A DNA stretch of 64,000 nt from CAYXSX01 sp964493095. GTDB lineage: Bacteria; Pseudomonadota; Alphaproteobacteria; Micavibrionales; Micavibrionaceae. The notes under the pieces are model-generated. The model ran no database searches. It was not told the DNA's origin and saw nothing but the letters and a program-made list of their open reading frames with translations. The position numbers and the translations under genes were made by a program. The stretch lies in assembly GCA_964493095.1 (NCBI GenBank), contig CAZBNG010000003.1:8647-72646 (forward strand), read 5' to 3'. Positions 7,777 through 15,337 of this stretch are shown one piece after another. How positions within the stretch are numbered: the first letter of the stretch is position 1; every line of letters starts with the position of its first letter.

Positions 7777-8643
7777 TTAGCGTCCTTCCATTGATGCTAA
7801 TTGATATGTTTTATCCTGATAATCAAGCGCGTTGTATGAGTATTGCTTCTTCGCACGGGCAACCCAGCGCTTGAACTCCTCCTTGGTCACAGCCTTGATT
7901 TCGACAGGCATAAAGGCGTGATCTTTACCACAAAGCTCGGAACACTGGCCGTAATAGGTTCCAGGTTTGGTAATGCGCACCCATGTCTCGTTAAAACGAC
8001 CGGGAACAGCATCGATTTTAAAACCTAACGCCGGCACCGCGAAAGAGTGAATAACATCGGCCCCCGTTACCAATACCTGAATATTGGTATCGACTGGCAG
8101 GACGACAGGATTATCCGTAGCCAGCAAGCGCGGCTGGTCCGGCGTGACCTCGTTTTCCGGCACCATATAAGCGTTAAAGGAAATGCCGTCATAATCCGGG
8201 TATTCATACCCCCAATACCACTGATAACCGGTTACCTTCAGAGTCATTTCAGGAGTTTCCGTATGATCCCCATAATACAGAAGCTTGAAGGAAGGAATCG
8301 CGATAATAATCAAAATTACAACGGGAATAACCGTCCAGATCACTTCAATAAGCACATTATGAGAAAACTGCTTGGGAGTGGGGTTCGCCTTGGCGTTAAA
8401 GCGCAAAACCACATAAATCAGAAGACAAAAAACAAAAACGACAATACTTGAAATAATGATCAACAGCATGTGGTGAAAAGAATGAATGCGTTCGGCTACC
8501 GGGGAAGCGGCGGCTTGCATACCCATTTCCCAGTCCACCGGGTTAGCCATGGCCGGAGCGTGTAACGCCGAAAAAACCAACAAAAATGCAAAAATTACTA
8601 GGGGAAGAAAAGACTTCATAATACTAACGGTATATCTGGTCAT
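7777..8643 (-). CDS. ctaC: cytochrome c oxidase subunit II
   Basis: Carries the CuA centre that accepts electrons from cytochrome c. The precursor has a signal peptide ending AMANPVDW, two membrane helices (about 50-75 and 92-112 region) and a periplasmic cupredoxin domain with the CuA motif CSELCGKDHAFMP. The ATG at 8641-8643 gives 288 residues; a second ATG at 8617-8619 (MKSFLPLV) would give a more typical signal peptide and would leave a short leader behind the promoter-like sequence just upstream. Neither start has a clear ribosome binding site. First gene of the oxidase operon. Confidence 0.97.
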   Translation of the reverse strand: MTRYTVSIMKSFLPLVIFAFLLVFSALHAPAMANPVDWEMGMQAAASPVAERIHSFHHMLLIIISSIVVFVFCLLIYVVLRFNAKANPTPKQFSHNVLIEVIWTVIPVVILIIIAIPSFKLLYYGDHTETPEMTLKVTGYQWYWGYEYPDYDGISFNAYMVPENEVTPDQPRLLATDNPVVLPVDTNIQVLVTGADVIHSFAVPALGFKIDAVPGRFNETWVRITKPGTYYGQCSELCGKDHAFMPVEIKAVTKEEFKRWVARAKKQYSYNALDYQDKTYQLASMEGR

Positions 8644-8647
8644 GGCT

Positions 8648-8676
8648 TTTAAATCTTAAGGTTATGATTTCGTCAA
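8648..8676 (-). promoter_or_regulatory. possible sigma-70 promoter of ctaC
   Basis: On the minus strand TTGACG (8676-8671), a 17-base spacer and TTTAAA (8653-8648). Transcription would begin at about the first ATG, which favours either a leaderless message or initiation at the internal ATG 8617-8619. A second TTGACG in opposite orientation lies at 8695-8700. Confidence 0.35.
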
Positions 8677-8751
8677 CGTCTAAATATGCCTTAATTGACG
8701 ACCCGGATACAGATAAAATTAAATTCTTTCAAATGCAAGACCGCAAATTCG

Positions 8752-9708
8752 TCAAAAATCATTCTCTGCACTGTTCTTTTTATAAATTCTGCCCCCTGCC
8801 GGATGATCCACCAAACAGGGAAACGGCATAGTTTTCACCATGCATGCTTTCAGGCCTTTTTTATAGTCGGGGAATTTTAAAACGACATCCAATTGCTGCT
8901 TGATTTTGTTATTTCTGACACGCTTGTTGTCACAGTAAAAACTCTGGATCATCGGAGCAAGTTGCGCTTCTTCATAAGGAATAAGGGGGGGAGCAGGCCG
9001 TTTTAAAAGTTCACAGGCATAGGCTATTACTTCGTGACTGGGCGCAGATTCATCATCACACACATTGTATATGGAGCCCGGCTGCGGCTTTCTCATAGAG
9101 GCCCGCAAAACCTGAACAATATCTTCCACATGAACACGGCTAAAAGCCTGGCCGGGTTTATTGATACGCCGCGCAATACCCGCTCGCACGGAATCAAGAG
9201 CGCTGCGGCCGGGGCCGTAAATACCTGCCAGCCGGAAAATATGAACGGGCAGCCCATAAGATTCATAAAGAGAAAGCCACTGCTCTTCGGCACGCACCCG
9301 GCGTGACCCGCGCTTGGAAGAAGGGCGTAGCTCTGAATCTTCATCAACCCAGCCTCCGTCCCGGTCACCATAGACGCCTGTGGTTGAGAGATAGCCTACC
9401 CATTCTATGGTCGGAATTTTAAGAATGTCTTCGGCATAAGTCAGAAACGTAGGATCCCCGTCATCATCGGGAGGCGTGGAAATAAGAAGATGCGTCACCC
9501 CCTCAAGCGAAAAAAGCGGATCGGCAAGCGGCACTTGTTCATCAAAAATATAGGCATCAATACCGCGAGCCTTTAGTGCTTCCCATTTTTCGTGATCGCG
9601 GGTGGTGCCGCCAAACCGCCAGATCTCCCCTCCTTGCTCCAATGCATGGGCAAGGTAGTCGCATGTATAGCCGAAGCCGAAGCAAAACAGGCTTTTCAAA
9701 TCAGTCAT
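8752..9708 (-). CDS. NAD(P)-binding epimerase-like protein (YeeZ type)
   Basis: 318-residue extended-SDR family protein resembling YeeZ-type NAD(P)-binding proteins rather than a defined sugar epimerase. The nucleotide-binding start is FCFGFGYTCDYLAHAL; YLSTTGVYGDRDGGWVDE contains the substrate-loop Tyr typical of this group, and FRLAGIYGPGRSALD and YNVCDDES follow. The final 25 residues are unusual and probably variable. It is transcribed alone: a terminator lies just upstream of its start and the oxidase operon begins 108 bases after its end. Substrate unknown. Confidence 0.85.
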   Translation of the reverse strand: MTDLKSLFCFGFGYTCDYLAHALEQGGEIWRFGGTTRDHEKWEALKARGIDAYIFDEQVPLADPLFSLEGVTHLLISTPPDDDGDPTFLTYAEDILKIPTIEWVGYLSTTGVYGDRDGGWVDEDSELRPSSKRGSRRVRAEEQWLSLYESYGLPVHIFRLAGIYGPGRSALDSVRAGIARRINKPGQAFSRVHVEDIVQVLRASMRKPQPGSIYNVCDDESAPSHEVIAYACELLKRPAPPLIPYEEAQLAPMIQSFYCDNKRVRNNKIKQQLDVVLKFPDYKKGLKACMVKTMPFPCLVDHPAGGRIYKKNSAENDF

Positions 9709-9717
9709 ACTTTTCCC

Positions 9718-9737
9718 AAAAAACCCGCTACTGCGGG
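9718..9737 (-). terminator. intrinsic terminator after fzlA
   Basis: Minus-strand stem CCCGC / GCGGG with a 4-base loop followed by six Ts; 53 bases after the fzlA stop and 9 bases before the start of the epimerase-like gene. Short stem, so efficiency is uncertain. Confidence 0.5.
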
Positions 9738-9790
9738 CAACAGATCGTTGTTCTTATTTTTTTACCGCGTTGATCATCAAGGATAGGACC

Positions 9791-10459
9791 CTAAAAATCA
9801 ACATCCTCATAATGCCCGGCAGGAGCGAATCCCGGTATGCGGTCATCCAGAAGGGGTTTGAAGCTCTTGCGGGATTTGACTTTGGCATACCATTCCTGCG
9901 CCGCCTGATGCTCTTCCCACGGCACATCGCCGATATAATCTATAGAAGACAGATGTGCCGCCGCCGCAATATCAGCCAGCGAGAAATCATCACCTGCCAG
10001 CCACTTGCGCTTTTCCGTCAGAAAACCGATATAATCCAAATGATAGTGGATATTGGCATGACCGGCACGGATAGAGGGGCCATGCGGCTCACCAAGTTTC
10101 AAAAAGCGCTTCATCAGCTTTTCGCCCACCAGATTTTCCGTTACCTCGCGGTTGAATTTCACATCGAACCAGCTTACCAGACGCCTTGTTTCAGAACGCT
10201 GCACGGGGTCCATGCCCAGCAGGTTTTCTTCCGGATAGACCTCTTCCAGATACTCACAAATCACCTGCGAATTCGCAATGGTTGTACCATCCGGTTCTAT
10301 CAGCACAGGCACATCTCCTGCCGGATTCATGGCAAGGAACTCTGTACGGCGTTCCCATATCTTTTCGATCTGCAGCTCAAATTCCAGCCCTTTTTCGGCA
10401 AGCACGATCCGCACCTTCCGTGAATAAGGATGAAGCCACAAATGAAATAATGTTCTCAT
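9791..10459 (-). CDS. fzlA: FzlA-like glutathione S-transferase family protein (FtsZ-binding division factor)
   Basis: 222 residues from ATG 10457-10459 (MRTLFHLWLHPYSRKVRIVL). GST fold: thioredoxin-like N-terminal half with NPAGDVPVLIEPDG and NSQVICEYLEEVYPE, then an all-helical domain with NIHYHLDYIGFL and FSLADIAAAAHLS. The tight alphaproteobacterial conservation and the C-terminal tail HYEDVDF match FzlA, which binds FtsZ and is needed for constriction in Caulobacter. No catalytic Ser/Cys is evident at the usual GST position. An ATG at 10484-10486 would only add a poorly conserved extension. A perfect FNR-type box lies 49-62 bases upstream. Confidence 0.85.
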   Translation of the reverse strand: MRTLFHLWLHPYSRKVRIVLAEKGLEFELQIEKIWERRTEFLAMNPAGDVPVLIEPDGTTIANSQVICEYLEEVYPEENLLGMDPVQRSETRRLVSWFDVKFNREVTENLVGEKLMKRFLKLGEPHGPSIRAGHANIHYHLDYIGFLTEKRKWLAGDDFSLADIAAAAHLSSIDYIGDVPWEEHQAAQEWYAKVKSRKSFKPLLDDRIPGFAPAGHYEDVDF

Positions 10460-10507
10460 AATCGACACTCTACCCGAGACATTCAATGAAGAACAGCCCT
10501 TAATGCA

Positions 10508-10521
10508 TTGATCTGAATCAA
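10508..10521 (-). promoter_or_regulatory. FNR/FixK-type box upstream of fzlA
   Basis: Perfect TTGAT-CTGA-ATCAA. Its centre is about 41 bases upstream of a plausible start point near 10474, with a -10-like TTGAAT at 10486-10481 on the minus strand: the geometry of a class II FNR-activated promoter. The site could instead be occupied by any Crp/Fnr family member of this organism. Confidence 0.6.
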
Positions 10522-10568
10522 TTTACCGGGCCCGGAAGATTGAGCTGTCTTTTTTAAAGGATGAAACC

Positions 10569-11759
10569 CTATTGCGCTGCTTGTACCTTTATGTCCAAAA
10601 TAACAGGATTTCCAATCGCTTCCGCAGATTGCCACTCTCCCTGACCAACCCCGAAATCTAGCCGGTTAAGCGTAATTTGTGCCTGCATTACGGCGGTCTT
10701 TTGCCCCTGCCCTTCGTCGGAAACTTCCAACGTAAAGGGCATGTCGAGCGGCCGTGCCTGTCCGCGAATCGTGAGGTTGCCGTGGGCTACATACTGATTC
10801 GATCCCACAGCCTCAAAGTTGGAGGCCCGGAAACGCGCGACAGGAAAGTTCGCTGTGTCGAACCATTCAGGCCCGCGCGCCTGGGCATCACGGTCATCGC
10901 TGCCTGTTTTAATGCTCGCAATATCCACCAGGATATCAACCTGTGCCTGATTCAGCGCCGCAGGGTCGAAAACAATGGTACCGTCAAATTTTCCAAACGC
11001 ACCGTTAAAAGTCTGCCCGTACTGTGTCGCTTGGAATTTTATAGAGCTCTGTTCGTGATTTATTACCCATCCTGCCTGAATCGGAATGCCAGAATCTTCC
11101 TGCTGGGACGCGTTTTCCTCTGCGGCAGCATACTCCTCTTCAAATTCTTCAAGCAGTTCATGGGACGCAAAATAAACCGGCAATGCCAGCAATATAATTG
11201 CTACGCCGGCAATCAGCGCATTACCGCCCATGCGGCGCAAGGTTCCATCCCTATCAATGAAATGGTGCTTAAGCGCCCCTGCGAAATGAAGTCCCACAGC
11301 CGCCAAGAGCATATATCCAAAAGTCTCGTGCAGCTCTCTCGTAGCCCTGAAAATCGCTTCATTCTTCCCTACGATATGAGGGGCCTCAAAAAGCCCGAAT
11401 ATATGAACCGGGAAATCGCCAGCCGAAGACATAAGCCAGCCCGTCAGCGGCATTCCCACCATGCCGGCATAAAGCAGAATATGAACAAGGTGAGCCAGCA
11501 GCTTTTCCCAGCGCGCATGAGAAGGAAGGGAAATTGGCGGGCGGCTTACAAAACGCCAGAAAACACGCAGGATCACGAGAGCCAAGACAAGCATGCCAAA
11601 AGATTTATGCAGGCCGTATATCTGGAGCTTGAAGGGACTGGATTTAAGCTCCCCCATATAAAATCCCACCGCCAGCAGGCCGATAACAATCAGAGCCATG
11701 CTCCAGTGAAATCCCCGTGCGATCAGTCCATATTTTTCCCGCGTGTTCTTAATGCTCAT
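10569..11759 (-). CDS. cytochrome b561-YceI fusion protein
   Basis: 396-residue two-domain protein. Residues about 5-195 are a cytochrome b561-type membrane domain with four helices and heme-ligand histidines in GFHWSMALI, GLHKSF, HLVHILLYAG and AVGLHFAGALKHHF. After an acidic linker (ELLEEFEEEYAAAEENAS) comes a YceI domain from about 226 (INHEQSSIKFQATQYGQTFNG) to the C-terminus; YceI is a lipocalin-like isoprenoid-binding fold. The membrane topology would place YceI in the periplasm. It follows the separate yceI gene by 6 bases, so the two are coexpressed. The fusion suggests electron transfer to or from a quinone-like ligand; that is inference. Confidence 0.9.
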   Translation of the reverse strand: MSIKNTREKYGLIARGFHWSMALIVIGLLAVGFYMGELKSSPFKLQIYGLHKSFGMLVLALVILRVFWRFVSRPPISLPSHARWEKLLAHLVHILLYAGMVGMPLTGWLMSSAGDFPVHIFGLFEAPHIVGKNEAIFRATRELHETFGYMLLAAVGLHFAGALKHHFIDRDGTLRRMGGNALIAGVAIILLALPVYFASHELLEEFEEEYAAAEENASQQEDSGIPIQAGWVINHEQSSIKFQATQYGQTFNGAFGKFDGTIVFDPAALNQAQVDILVDIASIKTGSDDRDAQARGPEWFDTANFPVARFRASNFEAVGSNQYVAHGNLTIRGQARPLDMPFTLEVSDEGQGQKTAVMQAQITLNRLDFGVGQGEWQSAEAIGNPVILDIKVQAAQ

Positions 11760-11765
11760 AACTTT

Positions 11766-12374
11766 TTACTTGTTCCCGAGTCCTTCCCCACCCTCTTCGC
11801 GGCGGTTTCCTTCCACCTCAAGACGAATATCAACTTCATCGCCAACCAGCGGCAAGCCATAAGTCATGCCAAAGTCGGAACGCTTAAGTTTGGCTGTGGC
11901 GGAAAAGCCGGAAACATATTTGCCGCTAAACGCATGCTTGCCAGAGTTATTGTAATGCACATTCAACGTTACCGGCTTGGTAACTCCCAGAAGAGTGAGG
12001 TCGCCTGTGATCTCCGCTGTGTTTTCGCCGGTTACCTTGATATTGGTGCTTTTAAATGTCATGGCCGGAAATTTCTCAACATTGAAAAAATCCGCGCCTT
12101 TCATGTGTTCGTCCCACTTCTCATCGCCCATATCCAGAGAGGCCGTCTGAATCGTCACCTCAACGCTGGATTTTTCAGGCTCAGAACGGTTAAACAGGAA
12201 ATGCCCCTCATAATCCAGGAATTCACCTTCCGATTTTGAAAAGCCAAGATGGTCTACAAAGAACAAAATCTGCGTATGCGGCTTATCAAGATCATATTGC
12301 TCAATCGCGGCCTTTGCAGAGGACATCGACATCAGGATCAATCCAAAGCAGAGAAACGGTAAAAGTTTTTTCAT
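11766..12374 (-). CDS. periplasmic YceI family protein
   Basis: 202 residues from ATG 12372-12374, with GGGGA 8 bases upstream; an in-frame ATG five codons earlier is less likely. Signal peptide MKKLLPFLCFGLILMSMSSA is followed by a YceI lipocalin-like domain: YDLDKPHTQILFFVDHLGFS, VEVTIQTASLDMGDEKWDEH, FFNVEKFPAMTF and the conserved ITGDLTLLGVTKPVTL. YceI proteins bind long-chain isoprenoids in a hydrophobic pocket; the physiological role is unclear. Translationally close to the b561-YceI fusion gene. Confidence 0.93.
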   Translation of the reverse strand: MKKLLPFLCFGLILMSMSSAKAAIEQYDLDKPHTQILFFVDHLGFSKSEGEFLDYEGHFLFNRSEPEKSSVEVTIQTASLDMGDEKWDEHMKGADFFNVEKFPAMTFKSTNIKVTGENTAEITGDLTLLGVTKPVTLNVHYNNSGKHAFSGKYVSGFSATAKLKRSDFGMTYGLPLVGDEVDIRLEVEGNRREEGGEGLGNK

Positions 12375-12433
12375 GACAGAAATCCCCATAAGAAATTAAA
12401 ACTTTCATAAAGTTAGGAGGATTTCAACACCAT

Positions 12434-12646
12434 TCAAGAGCCCATCGTAAGATAGTGCTTATAAACGGAGATAAACGATATGGCGCCCAGAACGGCAATC
12501 ACCCAGTTTAACGTGCCGTATTTCCATTTGAGAGACGAATCATTCATTAATTCCTCTCGCGTTTTCCCGCTCAGAAGATAACCGAGCAAAACCTGCCCCA
12601 ACACAAAACCGCCAACAAAGCCGATAATACCAACAACATAGACCAT
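12434..12646 (-). CDS. small hypothetical membrane protein
   Basis: 70-residue protein with two predicted membrane helices (about 3-27 and 46-64) separated by a polar loop (SGKTREELMNDSSLKWKYG). No family recognised. Starts divergently from uppP with 48 bases between the start codons and ends 59 bases before yceI, so it may head that operon. No strong ribosome binding site is visible. It is the only open frame in this gap. Confidence 0.6.
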   Translation of the reverse strand: MVYVVGIIGFVGGFVLGQVLLGYLLSGKTREELMNDSSLKWKYGTLNWVIAVLGAISFISVYKHYLTMGS

Positions 12647-12694
12647 GGTTTTATTTTGGTTTAAATTTCACCTAGAAACAAGATTCGAAAGTCC

Positions 12695-13525
12695 ATGCCA
12701 TTATATTTCATATTTGCCCTTGCCCTTATTCAGGGAATAACGGAATTTCTTCCCATAAGCTCAAGCGGCCATCTCGCGCTTTTTCATGCCTTTACGGATG
12801 TTGAAAGTTCACAGGCGGTTTTTGAGCAGAATTTACTCATAGATGTGTCGGTACACGTCGGCACATTGCTTTCCGTCCTGCTTTATTTCCGCAAGGAAAT
12901 CATCGGCATGCTCTGCGGCCTTAAAAACTGTGTGTTTCAGAAAAAAGACAACGCCGACGGACGCCTTGCCTTACATATCTTTATTGCTTCTCTGCCAGTG
13001 ATAATAGCGGGCTTCCTCATGAATTATTTTGAGTTTTACTGGGGCCATGCCGTTGCCCTGATCGGCTGGACCACACTCATATTCGGTATCCTGCTCTGGG
13101 TTATCGACGTCTGGAAACCTGCGGAAAAGAAACTGCAGGAAATGAGCCTTTTTCACGCTTTTCTTATCGGCCTCTCACAGGTTTTGGCACTGGTTCCGGG
13201 CACAAGCCGCTCAGGCATTACTATGACGGCAGCACGCTATTTTGGTTATAGCCGTACGGATGCCGCCAAATTCTCGCTTTTTCTGGCAATCGTGGCAATA
13301 AGCGGCGCGGGCACGCTGGGCACGATCAACCTGATCAAAATGGATGACGTGGCCTTTACTTATGACGCCCTGATCGCGATGGCCATGTCCTTTGTGTCGG
13401 CCTGGATTGTCATTGTGCTGATGATGAAATGGCTGGAGCATGCCAGCTTCAAAATCTTCGCCATTTACCGGATCATTCTTGGAATCGCCCTTCTGGTCCT
13501 TGCTTACAGCGGCTTTATACATTGA
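12695..13525 (+). CDS. uppP: undecaprenyl-diphosphatase
   Basis: Dephosphorylates undecaprenyl diphosphate at the membrane to recycle the lipid carrier for peptidoglycan and other envelope polymers; also called BacA for bacitracin resistance. 276 residues, about eight membrane helices. Both active-site motifs are present: QGITEFLPISSSGHL (13-27, with Glu17 and His26) and LVPGTSRSGITMTAARYFG. Full length, standard ATG start. Monocistronic by context. Confidence 0.97.
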   Translation: MPLYFIFALALIQGITEFLPISSSGHLALFHAFTDVESSQAVFEQNLLIDVSVHVGTLLSVLLYFRKEIIGMLCGLKNCVFQKKDNADGRLALHIFIASLPVIIAGFLMNYFEFYWGHAVALIGWTTLIFGILLWVIDVWKPAEKKLQEMSLFHAFLIGLSQVLALVPGTSRSGITMTAARYFGYSRTDAAKFSLFLAIVAISGAGTLGTINLIKMDDVAFTYDALIAMAMSFVSAWIVIVLMMKWLEHASFKIFAIYRIILGIALLVLAYSGFIH

Positions 13526-13541
13526 GAAAACTCTTTGTTTT

Positions 13542-13556
13542 TTAAGTAAATATTAA
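13542..13556 (+). promoter_or_regulatory. CtrA-type box upstream of the gene at 13598-14590
   Basis: TTAA-GTAAATA-TTAA, 41 bases before the ATG, followed by CCTATACC as a possible -10 element. Same spacing class as the two boxes at 5390 and 6117. Regulator assignment is inference. Confidence 0.52.
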
Positions 13557-13597
13557 TTCCCGGCCTATACCATGAGCAGGTAACCGGGGATGATACA

Positions 13598-14590
13598 ATG
13601 GGTTTATATACTTACAGCCACCGAGGCATGACTTTTAACGTCAACATCGAGCCGCATGCTATGCCCGATGGCTCGAACGGCTTTGCCGTATCCATCGATA
13701 ATCCGGACATTATGTCTGATTCTGAAAGAATGGCGGCCAATGGCGGCTCCGCGAAAAAGGCCATTATAGGAAACCCGCGCAACTATGAAGAGGAAGATCT
13801 GGCCGGTCTAATTAACCGAATAATTTTAGTCCAGCTGAAAACACGATCAGAACAGCAAATAAAAGTAGACGAAATAAACCAGGCCAAAATAGACGCTGCA
13901 GCGGCCCGCGGAGAAGTTCTGCAGGAGGGAAATTTAGCCATAACTTATGTAACAGAAGTCGGAATGAAAGAACACCTGATGGTTTCTGCCATATCCCAGA
14001 CCAGCAACAATGAGGGCTTTAGAACCGATGAAAATCAGGCCGCCGTTTTACTATACCAGATATCAGAACAAATTCCCTTTGAAGAAATACAGGCTTATGC
14101 CGCCGAAATAAAAGAACAAAAAGTCGCCGAAGCTGCAGAAAACGAGCCGGAAAAGGCACGCGACGGAAGTTATGAATGGATAGTCAAAGACGGGCAGCTT
14201 ACCGGCGTGATTACGGCTACGGCAGGTGACGGCAGCGTCATAGCCCTGACTATGCAGTATGATTTAAAAGACAGCAATATAACAGGAATGGCATCGCTAT
14301 CTGATGAGCAAAAGGCATGTATTAACTCTGTTATGGAAGCTTCATCCCAAAGCATAAACGGAAGGATGGATGGTCTGGCCGTGGCAAAAATCACGCATCA
14401 AAGCGAACATTTTGGAAATATGATTACAGAGTCTCTGGAAAGCATTTCTAGTACAAATCTACCGTACCTTAGAAACCTATTTCCCGGCATCACAAAAACC
14501 GATCAGACAGCCCCGGAACATCAGCCTGTCTCCATCACGCTCCCTAAACCTGAGTTCTATCAGATACACACAGCTCCCGGTGTAACCTAA
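13598..14590 (+). CDS. hypothetical protein, 330 residues
   Basis: Unrecognised soluble protein with no signal peptide and no membrane helix. It begins MGLYTYSHRGMTFNVNIEP, has a long helical region rich in Glu, Gln and Ala (about 65-190), a central beta-rich segment (YEWIVKDGQLTGVITATAGD) and a Ser/Pro-rich end. GGGGA lies 8 bases before the ATG. Its last 4 bases overlap the convergent rsmD stop. Codon usage looks like that of its neighbours. Like the two unknown proteins in the oxidase locus it is preceded by a TTAA-N7-TTAA box, so it may belong to the same regulon, but there is no visible sequence similarity to them. Confidence 0.8.
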   Translation: MGLYTYSHRGMTFNVNIEPHAMPDGSNGFAVSIDNPDIMSDSERMAANGGSAKKAIIGNPRNYEEEDLAGLINRIILVQLKTRSEQQIKVDEINQAKIDAAAARGEVLQEGNLAITYVTEVGMKEHLMVSAISQTSNNEGFRTDENQAAVLLYQISEQIPFEEIQAYAAEIKEQKVAEAAENEPEKARDGSYEWIVKDGQLTGVITATAGDGSVIALTMQYDLKDSNITGMASLSDEQKACINSVMEASSQSINGRMDGLAVAKITHQSEHFGNMITESLESISSTNLPYLRNLFPGITKTDQTAPEHQPVSITLPKPEFYQIHTAPGVT

Positions 14591-15237
14591 GAAACTGGGT
14601 AGCCGTAAAACATAATCTTCGTATCGCCATAGGTTTTTTCATCAAGCGGCTCAAAAGCGGGAGGCAGCCCCTGCCTGAATGCTTTTTCTACCTCCATCAC
14701 CACGATGCTTCCGTCCCGCAACCATTTCCCGGCAACAAGCTTTTCAAGAACAGGAACTATAAGCGACTGGTTATATGGGGGGTCGAGAAAAATCAGGGAA
14801 AACGGCTCGCCGGGACAATCACCTGGTTTTGTAGCATCCTTGAGGAGAAAATTAGCCGAGAATTCGTCATTGCGAGTGTCAGCGAAGCAATCTGGCGATA
14901 CATTTTGCAGTTCTGGATTGCCGCGTCGAGCTGACAGCCCTCCTCGCAATGACGGCGGCATTAATACCCCCAAGTTTTGCGCATTGCGCTTTGCCAGTTC
15001 CAGAGATTCCCGCGCCTTGTCCATAAACGTGCAATGCGCCGCCCCTTGTGAAAGCGCCTCCAGACCCAGCGCCCCCGTGCCGCAAAACACGTCAAGGACG
15101 CGGGCCTCTTCCACGGCTCCCCTTGAGCGAAGAGCATTAAATATCGCCCCACGTACTTTATCGGAAGTCGGACGGATATCGCGGCCCTTGGGTACCTCTA
15201 ACCTGCGCCCGCCATATTGCCCGGCGACAATTCTCAT
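14587..15237 (-). CDS. rsmD: 16S rRNA (guanine966-N2)-methyltransferase, with in-frame repeat insertion
   Basis: Methylates G966 of 16S rRNA during 30S assembly. Begins MRIVAGQYGGRRLEVPKG (ATG 15235-15237, AGAGGG upstream); motifs RPTSDKVRGAIFNAL, VLDVFCGTGALGLEALSQGA for S-adenosylmethionine, and the catalytic LDPPYN. The protein is 216 residues, about 30 longer than usual. The excess is a 90-base palindromic repeat (14865-14954) translated in frame after KRNAQNLG, giving a foreign stretch that includes SLRGGLSARRGNPELQ. The insertion falls in a loop between the SAM-binding core and the catalytic motif, so activity may be retained. Confidence 0.95.
   Translation of the reverse strand: MRIVAGQYGGRRLEVPKGRDIRPTSDKVRGAIFNALRSRGAVEEARVLDVFCGTGALGLEALSQGAAHCTFMDKARESLELAKRNAQNLGVLMPPSLRGGLSARRGNPELQNVSPDCFADTRNDEFSANFLLKDATKPGDCPGEPFSLIFLDPPYNQSLIVPVLEKLVAGKWLRDGSIVVMEVEKAFRQGLPPAFEPLDEKTYGDTKIMFYGYPVS
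14865..14954. repeat. palindromic repeat inserted in the rsmD coding region
   Basis: 90 bases bounded by perfect inverted 12-mers CGTCATTGCGAG (14865-14876) and CTCGCAATGACG (14943-14954), with an internal GCGAAGCAATC arm matched by GGATTGCCGCG. The length is a multiple of three and the rsmD frame has no stop in it. The end sequence resembles the GTCATTGCGAG palindromic elements scattered in rickettsial and other bacterial genomes. Confidence 0.88.
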
Positions 15238-15247
15238 ACCATCCCTC

Positions 15248-15325
15248 TTGTCATTCTGAAGGAGCAACGCGACTGAAGAATCTCACTTTGCCACATGAGA
15301 TCCTTCGCTTCGCTCAGTATGACAA
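15248..15325. repeat. second palindromic repeat, upstream of rsmD
   Basis: 78 bases with near-perfect inverted ends TTGTCATTCTGA (15248-15259) and TCAGTATGACAA (15314-15325; one mismatch) and internal arms GAAGAATCTCA / TGAGATCCTTC. It belongs to the GTCATTCTGAG-type repeats and differs internally from the element inside rsmD. It lies in the rsmD 5-prime region, ending 10 bases before the start codon, and 12 bases from the rluB stop, so a transcript through it would fold into a long hairpin. Confidence 0.82.
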
Positions 15326-15337
15326 AGTTTATAATTC

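Noticed and set aside
8671..8700. Inverted TTGACG pair (CGTCAA-N18-TTGACG) before ctaC as a regulator site
   Set aside because: One arm is explained as a -35 hexamer of ctaC; the other has no fitting -10 partner or known regulator, so a dedicated operator is not supported.
10677..12239. Plus-strand frame of about 520 codons
   Set aside because: It runs antisense to the b561-YceI and yceI genes, both with clear motifs on the minus strand; its translation has no domain and is rich in Arg/His/Gln, as expected of a mirror frame.
15238..15267. Ten-residue extension of rsmD
   Set aside because: It encodes repeat-derived sequence; MRIVAG is the conserved family start and has a better ribosome binding site.
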